A stretch of DNA of 7,296 nt from Betaproteobacteria bacterium (GCA_004298295.1 SCUH01000178.1:1-7296), one strand, 5' to 3'; counted from the first letter of the stretch, positions 1 through 6,169 are shown. The notes: generated from the letters alone by a model not told the origin. Program-made: numbers and translations.

Positions 1-339
1 GTGCACGAGCAGCTGAAGGAGCCCGGCGCCGGGCGCGTCATCGTGATCGATGGCGCCGGCAGCCTGCGTGCCGCGGTGGTGGGCGACATCCTCGTGCAAC
101 GCGCGAAGGACATGGGCTACAGCGGCTACGTGGTGAACGGTTGCGTGCGCGACGTCGCCGACTGCAGCCGCATCGACATCGGCCTGATGGCGCTCGCGGC
201 CAACCCGACGCGCCCGAAGAAGAAGGGGTTCGGCGAACGCGGTCTGCCGGTGGCCTTCGGCGGTGTCAAGTTCTCGCCCGGCGAGTGGCTGTACGCCGAC
301 GAGGACGGCATTCTCGTCTGCGCGCGCCAGCTCGCCTGA
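1..339 (+). CDS. RraA family protein / HMG-type aldolase, 5'-truncated
   Basis: The reading frame is open from the first base, so the gene starts upstream; the 112 visible residues are the C-terminal two thirds of a fold that is usually about 160 or more residues long. The family signature is clear: GSLRAAVVGD (residues 20-29), the GCVRD core (47-51) with the conserved Arg50-Asp51 pair, then FGGVKFSPGEWLYADEDG near the end. Members are either RraA, a protein inhibitor of RNase E, or divalent-metal-dependent 4-hydroxy-4-methyl-2-oxoglutarate/oxaloacetate aldolases. The Arg-Asp pair suits an aldolase but does not decide between the two. The protein should be cytosolic. The TGA at 337-339 lies six bases from the stop of the convergent methyltransferase gene, leaving no room for a terminator. 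The GTG at position 1 is probably an internal valine codon, not the start. The family call is firm; the specific activity is open. Confidence 0.88.
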   Translation: MHEQLKEPGAGRVIVIDGAGSLRAAVVGDILVQRAKDMGYSGYVVNGCVRDVADCSRIDIGLMALAANPTRPKKKGFGERGLPVAFGGVKFSPGEWLYADEDGILVCARQLA

Positions 340-345
340 GCGGCG

Positions 346-1173
346 CTAGGTTTCGTACACCGCCTGCGCCACGACGAGGCGCGCCTCGTCGAGGTTGCGC
401 ACCAGGTTCTCGAATTTGCGGGTGGCGTCCGCGCCCATGAGCAGGTGCAGACCGAGCGGCGGCCGGCCGCGCGTCGCGAAGCGCTCCAGCAAAGCGCGGA
501 ACCAGGCGAGCGATTTTGCCGTCACGTCTTCCCAGTGCCGCTGGCGCAGGCCGAGCGATTGCAGCAGCCGCGCGACTTCCGCCGGCGCCTCGAGATGGCT
601 GATCGAGGCGTCGCCCGCCCACGGCACCGGAAAATGGGGCTCGCCCGCGGCGCCCCGGAACACGTCGTGGAACAGCAGCTTCCCGCCCGGGACCAGCACG
701 CGCCGGATCTCGCCGTAGAAGCGCGCCTTGTCCGCGATGTTCATCTGCACGTGCTCGGTCCAGGCAACGTCGAAGCTCGCGTCGGGATAAGGCAGCTCGA
801 GTGCGCTCGCTGCCCGAAACGCGGTCCGCGCGGCCAGGCCGCAGCGTTCCGAAAGCAACGTCGCGACGCGGCAATATTCCCCCATGAGGTCGATCCCCGT
901 CACGTGGCAACCGTATTCGGCAGCGAGGTAGCGCGCCGAACCGCCGATGCCGCTGCCGACGTCGAGCACGCGGTGCGTGGCCTCCAGCTGCGCGAGCGCA
1001 GCCAGCTCGCGGGAAGCGTCCCGCCCGCGGATATGGAACGCATCGAGCGGCGCGAGGTCGCCCGGCGCGAGATGCTCGATGTCCTTGCCCGCCGCGCGCA
1101 GCGCCTCGAGGATCCGGGTCGCCAGATCGCCGGCCCCGTAGTGCGAGATCACCGCTTGATGCGCTGCGCTCAT
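346..1173 (-). CDS. class I SAM-dependent methyltransferase, sarcosine/dimethylglycine-methyltransferase-like
   Basis: A 275-residue cytosolic methyltransferase. The SAM-binding motif I is VLDVGSGIGG (69-78), followed by the acidic end of beta-2 (GIDLM, 93-97), the LPYPDASFDVAWTEHV stretch (127-142) and the post-motif VLVPGGKLLFHD (159-170). The entry HIRGRDASRELA (47-58) before motif I, and the general layout, recall sarcosine/dimethylglycine and UbiE-like small-molecule N- or C-methyltransferases. The acceptor substrate cannot be read from the sequence. The ATG at 1173 is chosen because AGGAG lies six bases upstream of it and homology-like sequence begins there; the frame stays open further upstream to about 1725, but that part lies antisense to the acetyltransferase gene. 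It is transcribed divergently from that gene across 45 bp and ends (TAG at 348-346) six bases from the RraA-family stop. No betaine or quinone pathway gene is visible nearby to suggest a substrate. Confidence 0.88.
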   Translation of the reverse strand: MSAAHQAVISHYGAGDLATRILEALRAAGKDIEHLAPGDLAPLDAFHIRGRDASRELAALAQLEATHRVLDVGSGIGGSARYLAAEYGCHVTGIDLMGEYCRVATLLSERCGLAARTAFRAASALELPYPDASFDVAWTEHVQMNIADKARFYGEIRRVLVPGGKLLFHDVFRGAAGEPHFPVPWAGDASISHLEAPAEVARLLQSLGLRQRHWEDVTAKSLAWFRALLERFATRGRPPLGLHLLMGADATRKFENLVRNLDEARLVVAQAVYET

Positions 1174-1218
1174 GGCTGGCTCCTGCAAGCTCCCGGCACG
1201 ATAATAGCGCAGCCCCCC
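1174..1218. promoter_or_regulatory. 45-bp divergent intergenic region with an AT-rich -10-like box for both directions
   Basis: The only AT-rich island in this stretch is ataata at 1201-1206. Read on the plus strand, GATAAT (1200-1205) matches the -10 consensus in five of six bases and would place a start near 1212, giving the acetyltransferase a leader of under ten bases. Read on the minus strand, TATTAT (1206-1201) also matches five of six and would give the methyltransferase a leader of about 20 bases that contains its AGGAG. No convincing -35 hexamer is seen in either direction, so the call rests on the -10 boxes and the divergent gene arrangement. Confidence 0.35.
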
Positions 1219-1770
1219 ATGGCGCAGGCCTGCATTCCGGTAGAGCTGGCAGAGTCGTTTCAGCCCGTGATCGGCGCTGCAGTGATGCTGCGGCCGCTGC
1301 GCCCGGAAGACGTCGACATCGAGACCGCGTTCGTGCAGGGTCTGTCGGCGGAGACGCGCGCCAACCGCCTCCTGGGGGGCGCGATCAAGGTGACGCGCGA
1401 GTACATCGAGCACCTGACACAGGTCGACTACGCACGCGACATGGCGCTCGCCGCAACCGTGATGCTCGAGGGGCAGGAAACGCTGATCGGCGTGGCGCGC
1501 TACGCGCTCGAAGGCGATGGCCGGAGCTGCGAATTCGCGCTCGTGATCGCCGATGCCTGGCAGGGGCGCGGCATCGGACGGCGCATGCTGCAGAAACTGA
1601 TTGCGGTAGCGGCCGCGCGCGGCGTCACCCGCCTCTACGGCGACACGCTGGCGACCAATCGCGGCATGCTCGGGCTGGCGAAGGCGGTCGGCTTCACGCT
1701 CGGGCGCCATCCCGAGGAGTCGCACCTGACGCGCGTGACGCTGGACCTGACTGCAGCCGCCGCCTCGTGA
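1219..1770 (+). CDS. GNAT-family N-acetyltransferase, Pat-like protein acetyltransferase domain
   Basis: A 183-residue stand-alone GNAT protein. The acetyl-CoA pyrophosphate-binding motif A is WQGRGIGRRML (114-124, Q/R-x-x-G-x-G/A form), followed by AAARGVTRLYGDTLATNRGM (131-150) and the terminal AVGF strand (156-159). The sequence VDYARDMALAAT (69-80) and the order of elements closely recall the C-terminal acetyltransferase domain of Pat/PatZ enzymes, which acetylate lysines in acyl-CoA synthetases. Glu105, in CEFALVI just before motif A, sits where those enzymes have their catalytic glutamate; that match is by eye. The NDP-forming acyl-CoA-synthetase-like domain of large Pat proteins is absent, as in short Pat forms. 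Target proteins are unknown; small-molecule acetylation is possible. The ATG at 1219 has only a weak upstream ribosome site, and a GTG (codon 8) or the later ATG (codon 23) cannot be excluded. It runs convergent to the acyl-CoA dehydrogenase gene with 12 bases between stops. Confidence 0.85.
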   Translation: MAQACIPVELAESFQPVIGAAVMLRPLRPEDVDIETAFVQGLSAETRANRLLGGAIKVTREYIEHLTQVDYARDMALAATVMLEGQETLIGVARYALEGDGRSCEFALVIADAWQGRGIGRRMLQKLIAVAAARGVTRLYGDTLATNRGMLGLAKAVGFTLGRHPEESHLTRVTLDLTAAAAS

Positions 1771-1782
1771 GCGGTGCGCCGA

Positions 1783-3573
1783 CTACGCGGCGAGGAACTG
1801 CTCCTCGCTGAGCGCCATCACCGCGCCCGAGCCGTTCACCACCGTGTCGCGCAGGCCTGCGGCCTGCGACAGCACGTGGTCGCCGAAAAAGCGCGCGGTC
1901 ACGATCTTGGCCGAATAGAACGCCGCATCGCCATCGTTCGCGGCCAGCTTGCGCTCGGAGATGAGCGCAGCGCGCGCCATCTGCCAACCGCCGCACACGA
2001 TGCCCATGAGCTTGAGGAACGGCACCGCGCCGGCAAATGCCACGCGCGGGTCCTTGCCCGCGTGCGCGAGAATGAAATCGACGCAGTCGGACACGGCTTT
2101 CACGCCCGAGGCGAGCGAGGCGCGCAGCGCCTGGATGTCGGCGTTGCGCGATTTCGCCAGCTCGGTGTCCAGCTTGCGCAGCTCGTCCAACAGCGCCTTC
2201 GCCGTGGCGCCTGCCTCGCGCGCGATCTTGCGCCCGACGAGGTCGTTGGCCTGGATGCCGGTGGTGCCTTCGTAGATCGTGGTGATGCGCGCGTCGCGGT
2301 AATGCTGCGCGGCGCCCGTCTCCTCGATGAAGCCCATGCCGCCGTGCACCTGCACGCCCAGCGATGCCACCTCGATGCCGGTCTCCGTGCACCAGCCCTT
2401 GACCACCGGGATGAGCAGATCGACGAACGCCTGCGTGTGCTGGCGCACGGTCTTGTCCGGGTGGCCATGCGCGGTGTCGAGCGCTGCGGCCGCGACATAG
2501 GCGAGCGCGCGCATCGCTTCGGTCTGCGACTTCATCAGCATCAGCATGCGGCGCACGTCCGGGTGACGAATGATCGGCACCGCCTTGCCGCCCGCGGCGA
2601 GGTCGCGCCCCTGGACACGGTCCCTGGCGTAGGCCAGCGCGCGCTGGAAGGCGCGCTCGGCAATCGACACGCCCTCGAGCCCGACGGCGAAACGCGCCGC
2701 GTTCATCATGATGAACATGTACTCCAGGCCGCGGTTTTCCTCGCCCACGAGGTAGCCGATCGCGTGATCGAACGCCATCACCGCCGTGGGACTGGCGTGG
2801 ATGCCGAGCTTGTGCTCGATCGAGACGCAGTGGGCGCTGTTGCGCGCGCCGAGCGAGCCATCGGCATTCACCAGGAACTTCGGCACCACGAACAGCGAGA
2901 TGCCCTTCACGCCCTCGGGCGCATCGGGCGTGCGCGCGAGCACCAGGTGCACGATGTTCTCGGTGTAATCGTGCTCGCCGAAGGTGATGAAGATCTTCTG
3001 GCCGGAGATCAGGTAGTGCTCGGCCTTGCGCTCGGCGCGCGTGCGCAGCAGCGCGAGGTCGGACCCGGCCTGCGGCTCGGTCAGGTTCATGGTTCCGGTC
3101 CACTCGCCGCTCGCCATCTTCGGCAGGAAGGTCTTCTGCAGTTCGGCCGAGCCGCGCAGTTCCAGCGCGTGCAAGGCGCCCTGCGTCAGCATCGGGCAGA
3201 GCGAAAAGCTCATGTTGGCGCTGCACCACATCTCCTCGACCGGCGTCGCGATGAGCCTGGGCAGCCCCTGCCCGCCCCACTGCGCGGCGACCGGCAGCGC
3301 TCCCCAACCGCCCGCCACGTACTTGCCGTAGGCCTGCCTGAAGCCCTTGGGCGTCGTGACCTCACCCTGGTGCCAGCTCGAGCCCTCCTGGTCACCAGAA
3401 TAATTCAACGGATCAAGCACTTCAGAGGCAAACTTCGAAGCTTCCTCAAGTATCGCATCGGCAGTATCCGGGGTCGCTTCCTCGTATCCCGGCAGCGTCG
3501 CGATCTGCGCCAGGCCGGCCAGCTCATTCAGCACGAAACGCATATCCCTGAGTGGGGCGGTATACACGCTCAT
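1783..3573 (-). CDS. acyl-CoA dehydrogenase, long form with C-terminal domain (DmdC-like)
   Basis: A 596-residue FAD-dependent acyl-CoA dehydrogenase, introducing an alpha-beta double bond in an acyl-CoA thioester and passing electrons to ETF. Domains in order: a short N-terminal segment opening MSVYTAPLRDMRFV, typical of this long subfamily; the alpha-helical N domain (about 35-155); the beta domain with MNLTEPQAGSDLALLRTRA (162-180) and GQKIFITFGEHDYT (191-204); the C-terminal helical domain with VHGGMGFIEETGAAQHYRDA (409-428); and an extra domain after about 460. Glu435 in IYEGTTGIQAND is the expected catalytic base, and I recall the same position in characterised DmdC (3-methylmercaptopropionyl-CoA dehydrogenase). 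DmdC is one member of a broad family, so the substrate could equally be an ordinary fatty acyl-CoA. The start at 3573 has GGGAG seven bases upstream. It is the third gene of an etfB-etfA-acd unit, 24 bp after etfA, so the ETF encoded beside it is its likely electron acceptor. Confidence 0.95.
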   Translation of the reverse strand: MSVYTAPLRDMRFVLNELAGLAQIATLPGYEEATPDTADAILEEASKFASEVLDPLNYSGDQEGSSWHQGEVTTPKGFRQAYGKYVAGGWGALPVAAQWGGQGLPRLIATPVEEMWCSANMSFSLCPMLTQGALHALELRGSAELQKTFLPKMASGEWTGTMNLTEPQAGSDLALLRTRAERKAEHYLISGQKIFITFGEHDYTENIVHLVLARTPDAPEGVKGISLFVVPKFLVNADGSLGARNSAHCVSIEHKLGIHASPTAVMAFDHAIGYLVGEENRGLEYMFIMMNAARFAVGLEGVSIAERAFQRALAYARDRVQGRDLAAGGKAVPIIRHPDVRRMLMLMKSQTEAMRALAYVAAAALDTAHGHPDKTVRQHTQAFVDLLIPVVKGWCTETGIEVASLGVQVHGGMGFIEETGAAQHYRDARITTIYEGTTGIQANDLVGRKIAREAGATAKALLDELRKLDTELAKSRNADIQALRASLASGVKAVSDCVDFILAHAGKDPRVAFAGAVPFLKLMGIVCGGWQMARAALISERKLAANDGDAAFYSAKIVTARFFGDHVLSQAAGLRDTVVNGSGAVMALSEEQFLAA

Positions 3574-3597
3574 TGGTTGGCTCCCGGTGGCGCGCCT

Positions 3598-4536
3598 TCA
3601 GGCCTTGTCGAGTTCTGCGATCAGTTCGGGCACCACCTTGAACAGGTCGCCCACGATGCCGTAGTCGGCGACCTGGAAGATCGGCGCCTCCTCGTCCTTG
3701 TTGATGGCCACGATGACGCGGCTGTCCTTCATGCCGGCGAGGTGCTGGATCGCGCCGGAAATGCCGATCGCGACGTACAGCTCGGGGGCGACGATCTTGC
3801 CCGTCTGGCCGACCTGCCAGTCGTTCGGCACGAAACCCGCATCCACTGCGGCGCGCGACGCACCCATCGCCGCATTCAGCTTGTCGGCGAGCGGTTCGAG
3901 CAGCTTGAAATTCTCGCCCGAACCCAAGCCGCGCCCGCCCGAGATGACGACGCGCGCCGAGGTCAGCTCGGGGCGTTCCGATTTCGCCACCTCGCGCCCC
4001 ACGAAGCTGGACAGCCCGGCATCCGCCGGCGCAGCGACGGACTCCACCGGCGCGGCGCCGCCCGTTGCCGGCACCGCGTCGAAACCCGTGGCGCGCACCG
4101 TGACGACCTTGATCGCGTCCGCGGATTGCACCGTGGCCAGTGCGTTGCCGGCATAGATCGGCCGTACGAAGGTGTCCGGCGCCGCCACGGCAACGATCTC
4201 GGAAATCTGCTGCGAATCGAGCAGCGCGGCCACACGCGGCATGACGTTCTTGCCGTTCGAGGTCGCGGGCGCGAGCAAGTGCGTGTAGCCCTTCGCGATC
4301 GAGACGATCAGCGCGGCAACGTTTTCCGCGATCTCGTCATCCAGCTGCGGCGCATCGGCGTGCAGCACTTTGGCAACGCCCCCGACCTGGGAGGCCGCCT
4401 TGGCCGCGTCCGCGCAATGATGCCCCGCCACCAGCAGGTGGATCTCGCCGCCGATCTTCTGCGCGGCGGCAATGGTGCTGAGCGTGGCCTTCTTGAGCGC
4501 CCGGTTGTCGTGTTCCGCGAATACCAGGACGGTCAT
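3598..4536 (-). CDS. etfA: electron transfer flavoprotein subunit alpha (FixB/EtfA family)
   Basis: A 312-residue EtfA of normal length. The N-terminal domain begins MTVLVFAEHDN and contains LLAPATSNGKNVMPRVAALL (87-106). The C-terminal FAD-binding domain carries VVISGGRGLGSGENF (196-210), GASRAAVDAGFVPNDWQVGQ (225-244), TGKIVAPELYVAIGISGAIQ (245-264) and IVAINKDEEAPIFQVADYGI (275-294), which together are diagnostic. It forms a soluble cytosolic heterodimer with EtfB, holding FAD and AMP, and carries electrons from acyl-CoA dehydrogenases to membrane ETF:quinone oxidoreductase, whose gene is not in this window. The ATG at 4536 overlaps the etfB stop by one base (TGATG), and AAGGTGA lies just upstream inside the end of etfB, so translation is probably coupled to etfB and subunit stoichiometry is thereby balanced. 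The long open frame upstream of this ATG is a shadow of etfB. Confidence 0.97.
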   Translation of the reverse strand: MTVLVFAEHDNRALKKATLSTIAAAQKIGGEIHLLVAGHHCADAAKAASQVGGVAKVLHADAPQLDDEIAENVAALIVSIAKGYTHLLAPATSNGKNVMPRVAALLDSQQISEIVAVAAPDTFVRPIYAGNALATVQSADAIKVVTVRATGFDAVPATGGAAPVESVAAPADAGLSSFVGREVAKSERPELTSARVVISGGRGLGSGENFKLLEPLADKLNAAMGASRAAVDAGFVPNDWQVGQTGKIVAPELYVAIGISGAIQHLAGMKDSRVIVAINKDEEAPIFQVADYGIVGDLFKVVPELIAELDKA

Positions 4537-5285
4537 CAGATCACCTTGGCTTCGTTGCGCAGCTTGTCGACCAGCGCCTTCGCGTCCGGCACCTTGACCC
4601 CGGCCTGGCGCTTGGGCGGTTCGGTCACCTTGAGCGTGCGCAGGCGCGGCGCGACGTCGACGCCGAGCGCGTCGGGCTTCAGCGTCTCGAGCGGCTTTTT
4701 CTTCGCCTTCATGATGTTCGGCAGCGTGACGTAACGCGGCTCGTTCAGGCGCAGGTCGGTCGTGATCACCGCGGGGAGCCGTACCGAGATCGTGTCGAGG
4801 CCGCCGTCGACCTCGCGCGTCACCTGCGCGCGACCGTCGCCGACCTTGACCTTGGAAGCGAACGTGGCCTGCGGCCAGCCGAGCAGCGCCGCGAGCATCT
4901 GGCCGGTCTGGTTCGCATCGTCGTCGATCGCCTGCTTGCCGAGGATGACGAGCTGCGGGCTCTCCTTCGCGCACACGGCCTTCAGGAGCTTCGCCACCGC
5001 GAGCGGCTGCAGTTCCGCATCGCTCTCGACCAGGATTGCGCGGTCGGCGCCGATGGCGAGCGCGGTGCGCAGGGTCTCCTGGCAGGCCTGAACGCCGCAG
5101 GAGACCGCCACCACTTCGCTCGCGACGCCGGCCTCGCGCAGGCGGATCGCCTCCTCGAGCGCAATCTCGTCGAATGGATTCATGGACATCTTGACGTTGG
5201 CGGTCTCGACGCCGGTGCCGTCAGCCTTGACGCGCACCTTGACGTTGTAATCGACCACGCGCTTGACGGGCACAAGGACTTTCAT
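4536..5285 (-). CDS. etfB: electron transfer flavoprotein subunit beta (FixA/EtfB family)
   Basis: A 249-residue EtfB, full length. It begins MKVLVPVKRVVDYNVKVRVK, the usual start of the family, and carries MSMNPFDEIALEEAIRL (33-49), the AMP-binding GKQAIDDDANQTGQ (116-129), the signature VTREVDGGLDTISVRLPAVI (155-174) and DLRLNEPRYVTLPNIMKAKK (177-196). The LPNIMKAKKKP segment corresponds to the loop that docks on partner dehydrogenases. It is the first gene of the etfB-etfA-acyl-CoA dehydrogenase unit. The family-typical N-terminus fixes the start at 5285, yet no Shine-Dalgarno-like sequence precedes it: the leader just upstream is almost pure C/G on the coding strand. A perfect TATAAT lies about 40 bases upstream. 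Confidence 0.97.
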   Translation of the reverse strand: MKVLVPVKRVVDYNVKVRVKADGTGVETANVKMSMNPFDEIALEEAIRLREAGVASEVVAVSCGVQACQETLRTALAIGADRAILVESDAELQPLAVAKLLKAVCAKESPQLVILGKQAIDDDANQTGQMLAALLGWPQATFASKVKVGDGRAQVTREVDGGLDTISVRLPAVITTDLRLNEPRYVTLPNIMKAKKKPLETLKPDALGVDVAPRLRTLKVTEPPKRQAGVKVPDAKALVDKLRNEAKVI

Positions 5286-5311
5286 CGGGGGGCCGGGGGT
5301 CGGTGGATGGG

Positions 5312-5328
5312 ATTTCGGAGCGCGAAAT
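5312..5328. promoter_or_regulatory. 17-bp inverted repeat, candidate operator over the etf transcription start
   Basis: Plus-strand ATTTCG (5312-5317), five bases GAGCG, then CGAAAT (5323-5328) form a perfect 6-bp inverted repeat. It abuts and partly overlaps the TATAAT box and covers the predicted transcription start near 5320, the usual place for a repressor operator. No regulator gene is present in the window, so the binding protein is unknown. Confidence 0.35.
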
Positions 5329-5332
5329 TATA
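5327..5332 (-). promoter_or_regulatory. candidate -10 box of the etfB-etfA-acd promoter
   Basis: On the minus strand 5332-5327 reads TATAAT, a perfect -10 hexamer in otherwise very GC-rich intergenic DNA between the crotonase stop and etfB. A start about seven bases downstream falls near 5320 and gives a leader of about 35 bases. No good -35 hexamer is found at 16-19 bp spacing (candidate sequence is GC-rich), so the promoter may need an activator, or the operon may also be read through from the upstream crotonase gene. Confidence 0.5.
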
Positions 5333-5365
5333 CCGCCCGCCCCGCCGGCGGCCTGATGCCCTGGA

Positions 5366-6145
5366 TCAACGACCGGTGAAGCGCGGCACGCGTTTTTCCT
5401 GCCAGGCCTGCACGCCCTCGCGCAGGTCCTGCGAGGCGCCGCATTGCGCGACGCGCTCGCGCAGTGCGTCCCGGTCGAGCGCGCCGCGCGCGATCTCGTT
5501 TAAAGCGCGCTTCATGCCGGCGACGGCGAGCGGCGCCAGGCCGGCGACCGTGTCCGCAAGTTCGCGCACGCGCGCATCGAGCCGGTCGGCCTCCACCAGC
5601 TCGGTCAGGTAGCCCATCTCGAGCATGCGCCGCGCGTCGATCTTTCGCGCCGTCAGGAACAGCTCCTTGGCATGGTTGAGCCCCAGCCGCGAGACGTAGC
5701 GATGCAGCCCGCGCTCGTAGTAGTGCAGCCCGAGGCGCGCCGCGGGCATGAGCATTTCGCTCGCGGCAATGCCGACGCGGAAATCGCAGGCGAGCGCCAG
5801 ATCGGTCGAACCGCCGTAGACGCCCCCGTTCAATGCCGCAATCGTCACCAGCGCAAGGTCCTCGACGCGGTTGACCAGACGCTCGAAGGCGCCGCCGCCG
5901 TCGGACCGCCCTTCCCCTGCCGGCAGCTTCTGGATCGTGTAGCCGGCGCTGAAATGCCGGCCACGGCCGCGAAACACGAGCACGCGCAGCGCAGCGTCGC
6001 GCTCGAGCGCTTCCAGATGCCGATGCAGCACGTCCAGATCCTCGGGTTCTACCCGGTTCGCCTGGCGCGGCCGGCGGAATTCGATCGTGGCGACCGCGCC
6101 CTCGAGCGTCAGCGCCGGCGGCGCCGCGTCCTGCAGATCCGTCAT
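5366..6145 (-). CDS. crotonase-fold (enoyl-CoA hydratase/isomerase family) protein with altered active site
   Basis: A 259-residue crotonase-family protein, normal length for the family. The two oxyanion-hole regions are present: HFSAGYTI (64-71) and ALNGGVYGGSTDLALACDFR (104-123). The latter aligns without gaps to the classical AVNGYALGGGCELAMMCD segment of mitochondrial enoyl-CoA hydratase, but the first catalytic Glu is Asp115. Continuing the same alignment, the second catalytic Glu (in the PEI motif) falls on Ala135 of MPAARLGL. It therefore should bind an acyl-CoA but may not be a normal hydratase; an isomerase, hydrolase or other crotonase reaction is possible. Context (etf genes, acyl-CoA dehydrogenase, divergent hydroxyacyl-CoA-type SDR) supports an acyl-CoA role. 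The ATG at 6145 is favoured because the sequence before it (open to 6202) is not family-like. No ribosome site precedes it. It lies 80 bp upstream of etfB on the same strand. Confidence 0.88.
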   Translation of the reverse strand: MTDLQDAAPPALTLEGAVATIEFRRPRQANRVEPEDLDVLHRHLEALERDAALRVLVFRGRGRHFSAGYTIQKLPAGEGRSDGGGAFERLVNRVEDLALVTIAALNGGVYGGSTDLALACDFRVGIAASEMLMPAARLGLHYYERGLHRYVSRLGLNHAKELFLTARKIDARRMLEMGYLTELVEADRLDARVRELADTVAGLAPLAVAGMKRALNEIARGALDRDALRERVAQCGASQDLREGVQAWQEKRVPRFTGR

Positions 6146-6155
6146 GCGCGCATGA
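6142..6155. repeat. 14-bp perfect palindrome at the crotonase start codon
   Basis: TCATGCGCGCATGA reads identically on both strands and includes the ATG of the crotonase gene in its left half. The flanking bases (g at 6141, t at 6156) do not extend it. It may be an operator or may be a chance product of GC-rich sequence around two CATG tetramers. Confidence 0.4.
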
Positions 6156-6157
6156 TA
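6152..6157 (-). promoter_or_regulatory. possible -10 box for a leaderless crotonase transcript
   Basis: Minus-strand TATCAT (6157-6152) matches the -10 consensus in five of six bases. A start seven bases downstream would fall at or next to the A of the ATG at 6145, which would explain the absence of a ribosome-binding site. No convincing -35 is seen at the right spacing. Confidence 0.3.
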
Positions 6158-6169
6158 GCGATACTTCGA

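Noticed and set aside
445..1218. Upstream extension of the acetyltransferase frame
   Set aside because: It is antisense to the methyltransferase gene and reads as Arg-rich shadow sequence; GNAT-like sequence begins only after 1219.
1174..1725. N-terminal extension of the methyltransferase frame upstream of 1173
   Set aside because: It lies antisense to the acetyltransferase gene, has no family-like sequence, and the ATG at 1173 has a good AGGAG.
1694..3307. A 537-codon minus-strand frame overlapping the acyl-CoA dehydrogenase in another frame
   Set aside because: Arg/Ala-rich low-complexity translation; the dehydrogenase frame has full-length family motifs.
1774..4734. A 986-codon open frame on the plus strand, antisense to acyl-CoA dehydrogenase, etfA and part of etfB
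   Set aside because: The translation is rich in Arg, His, Ala and Gly with no recognisable domain, and it mirrors the codon pattern of three solid minus-strand genes. Long antisense frames are expected opposite GC-rich genes.
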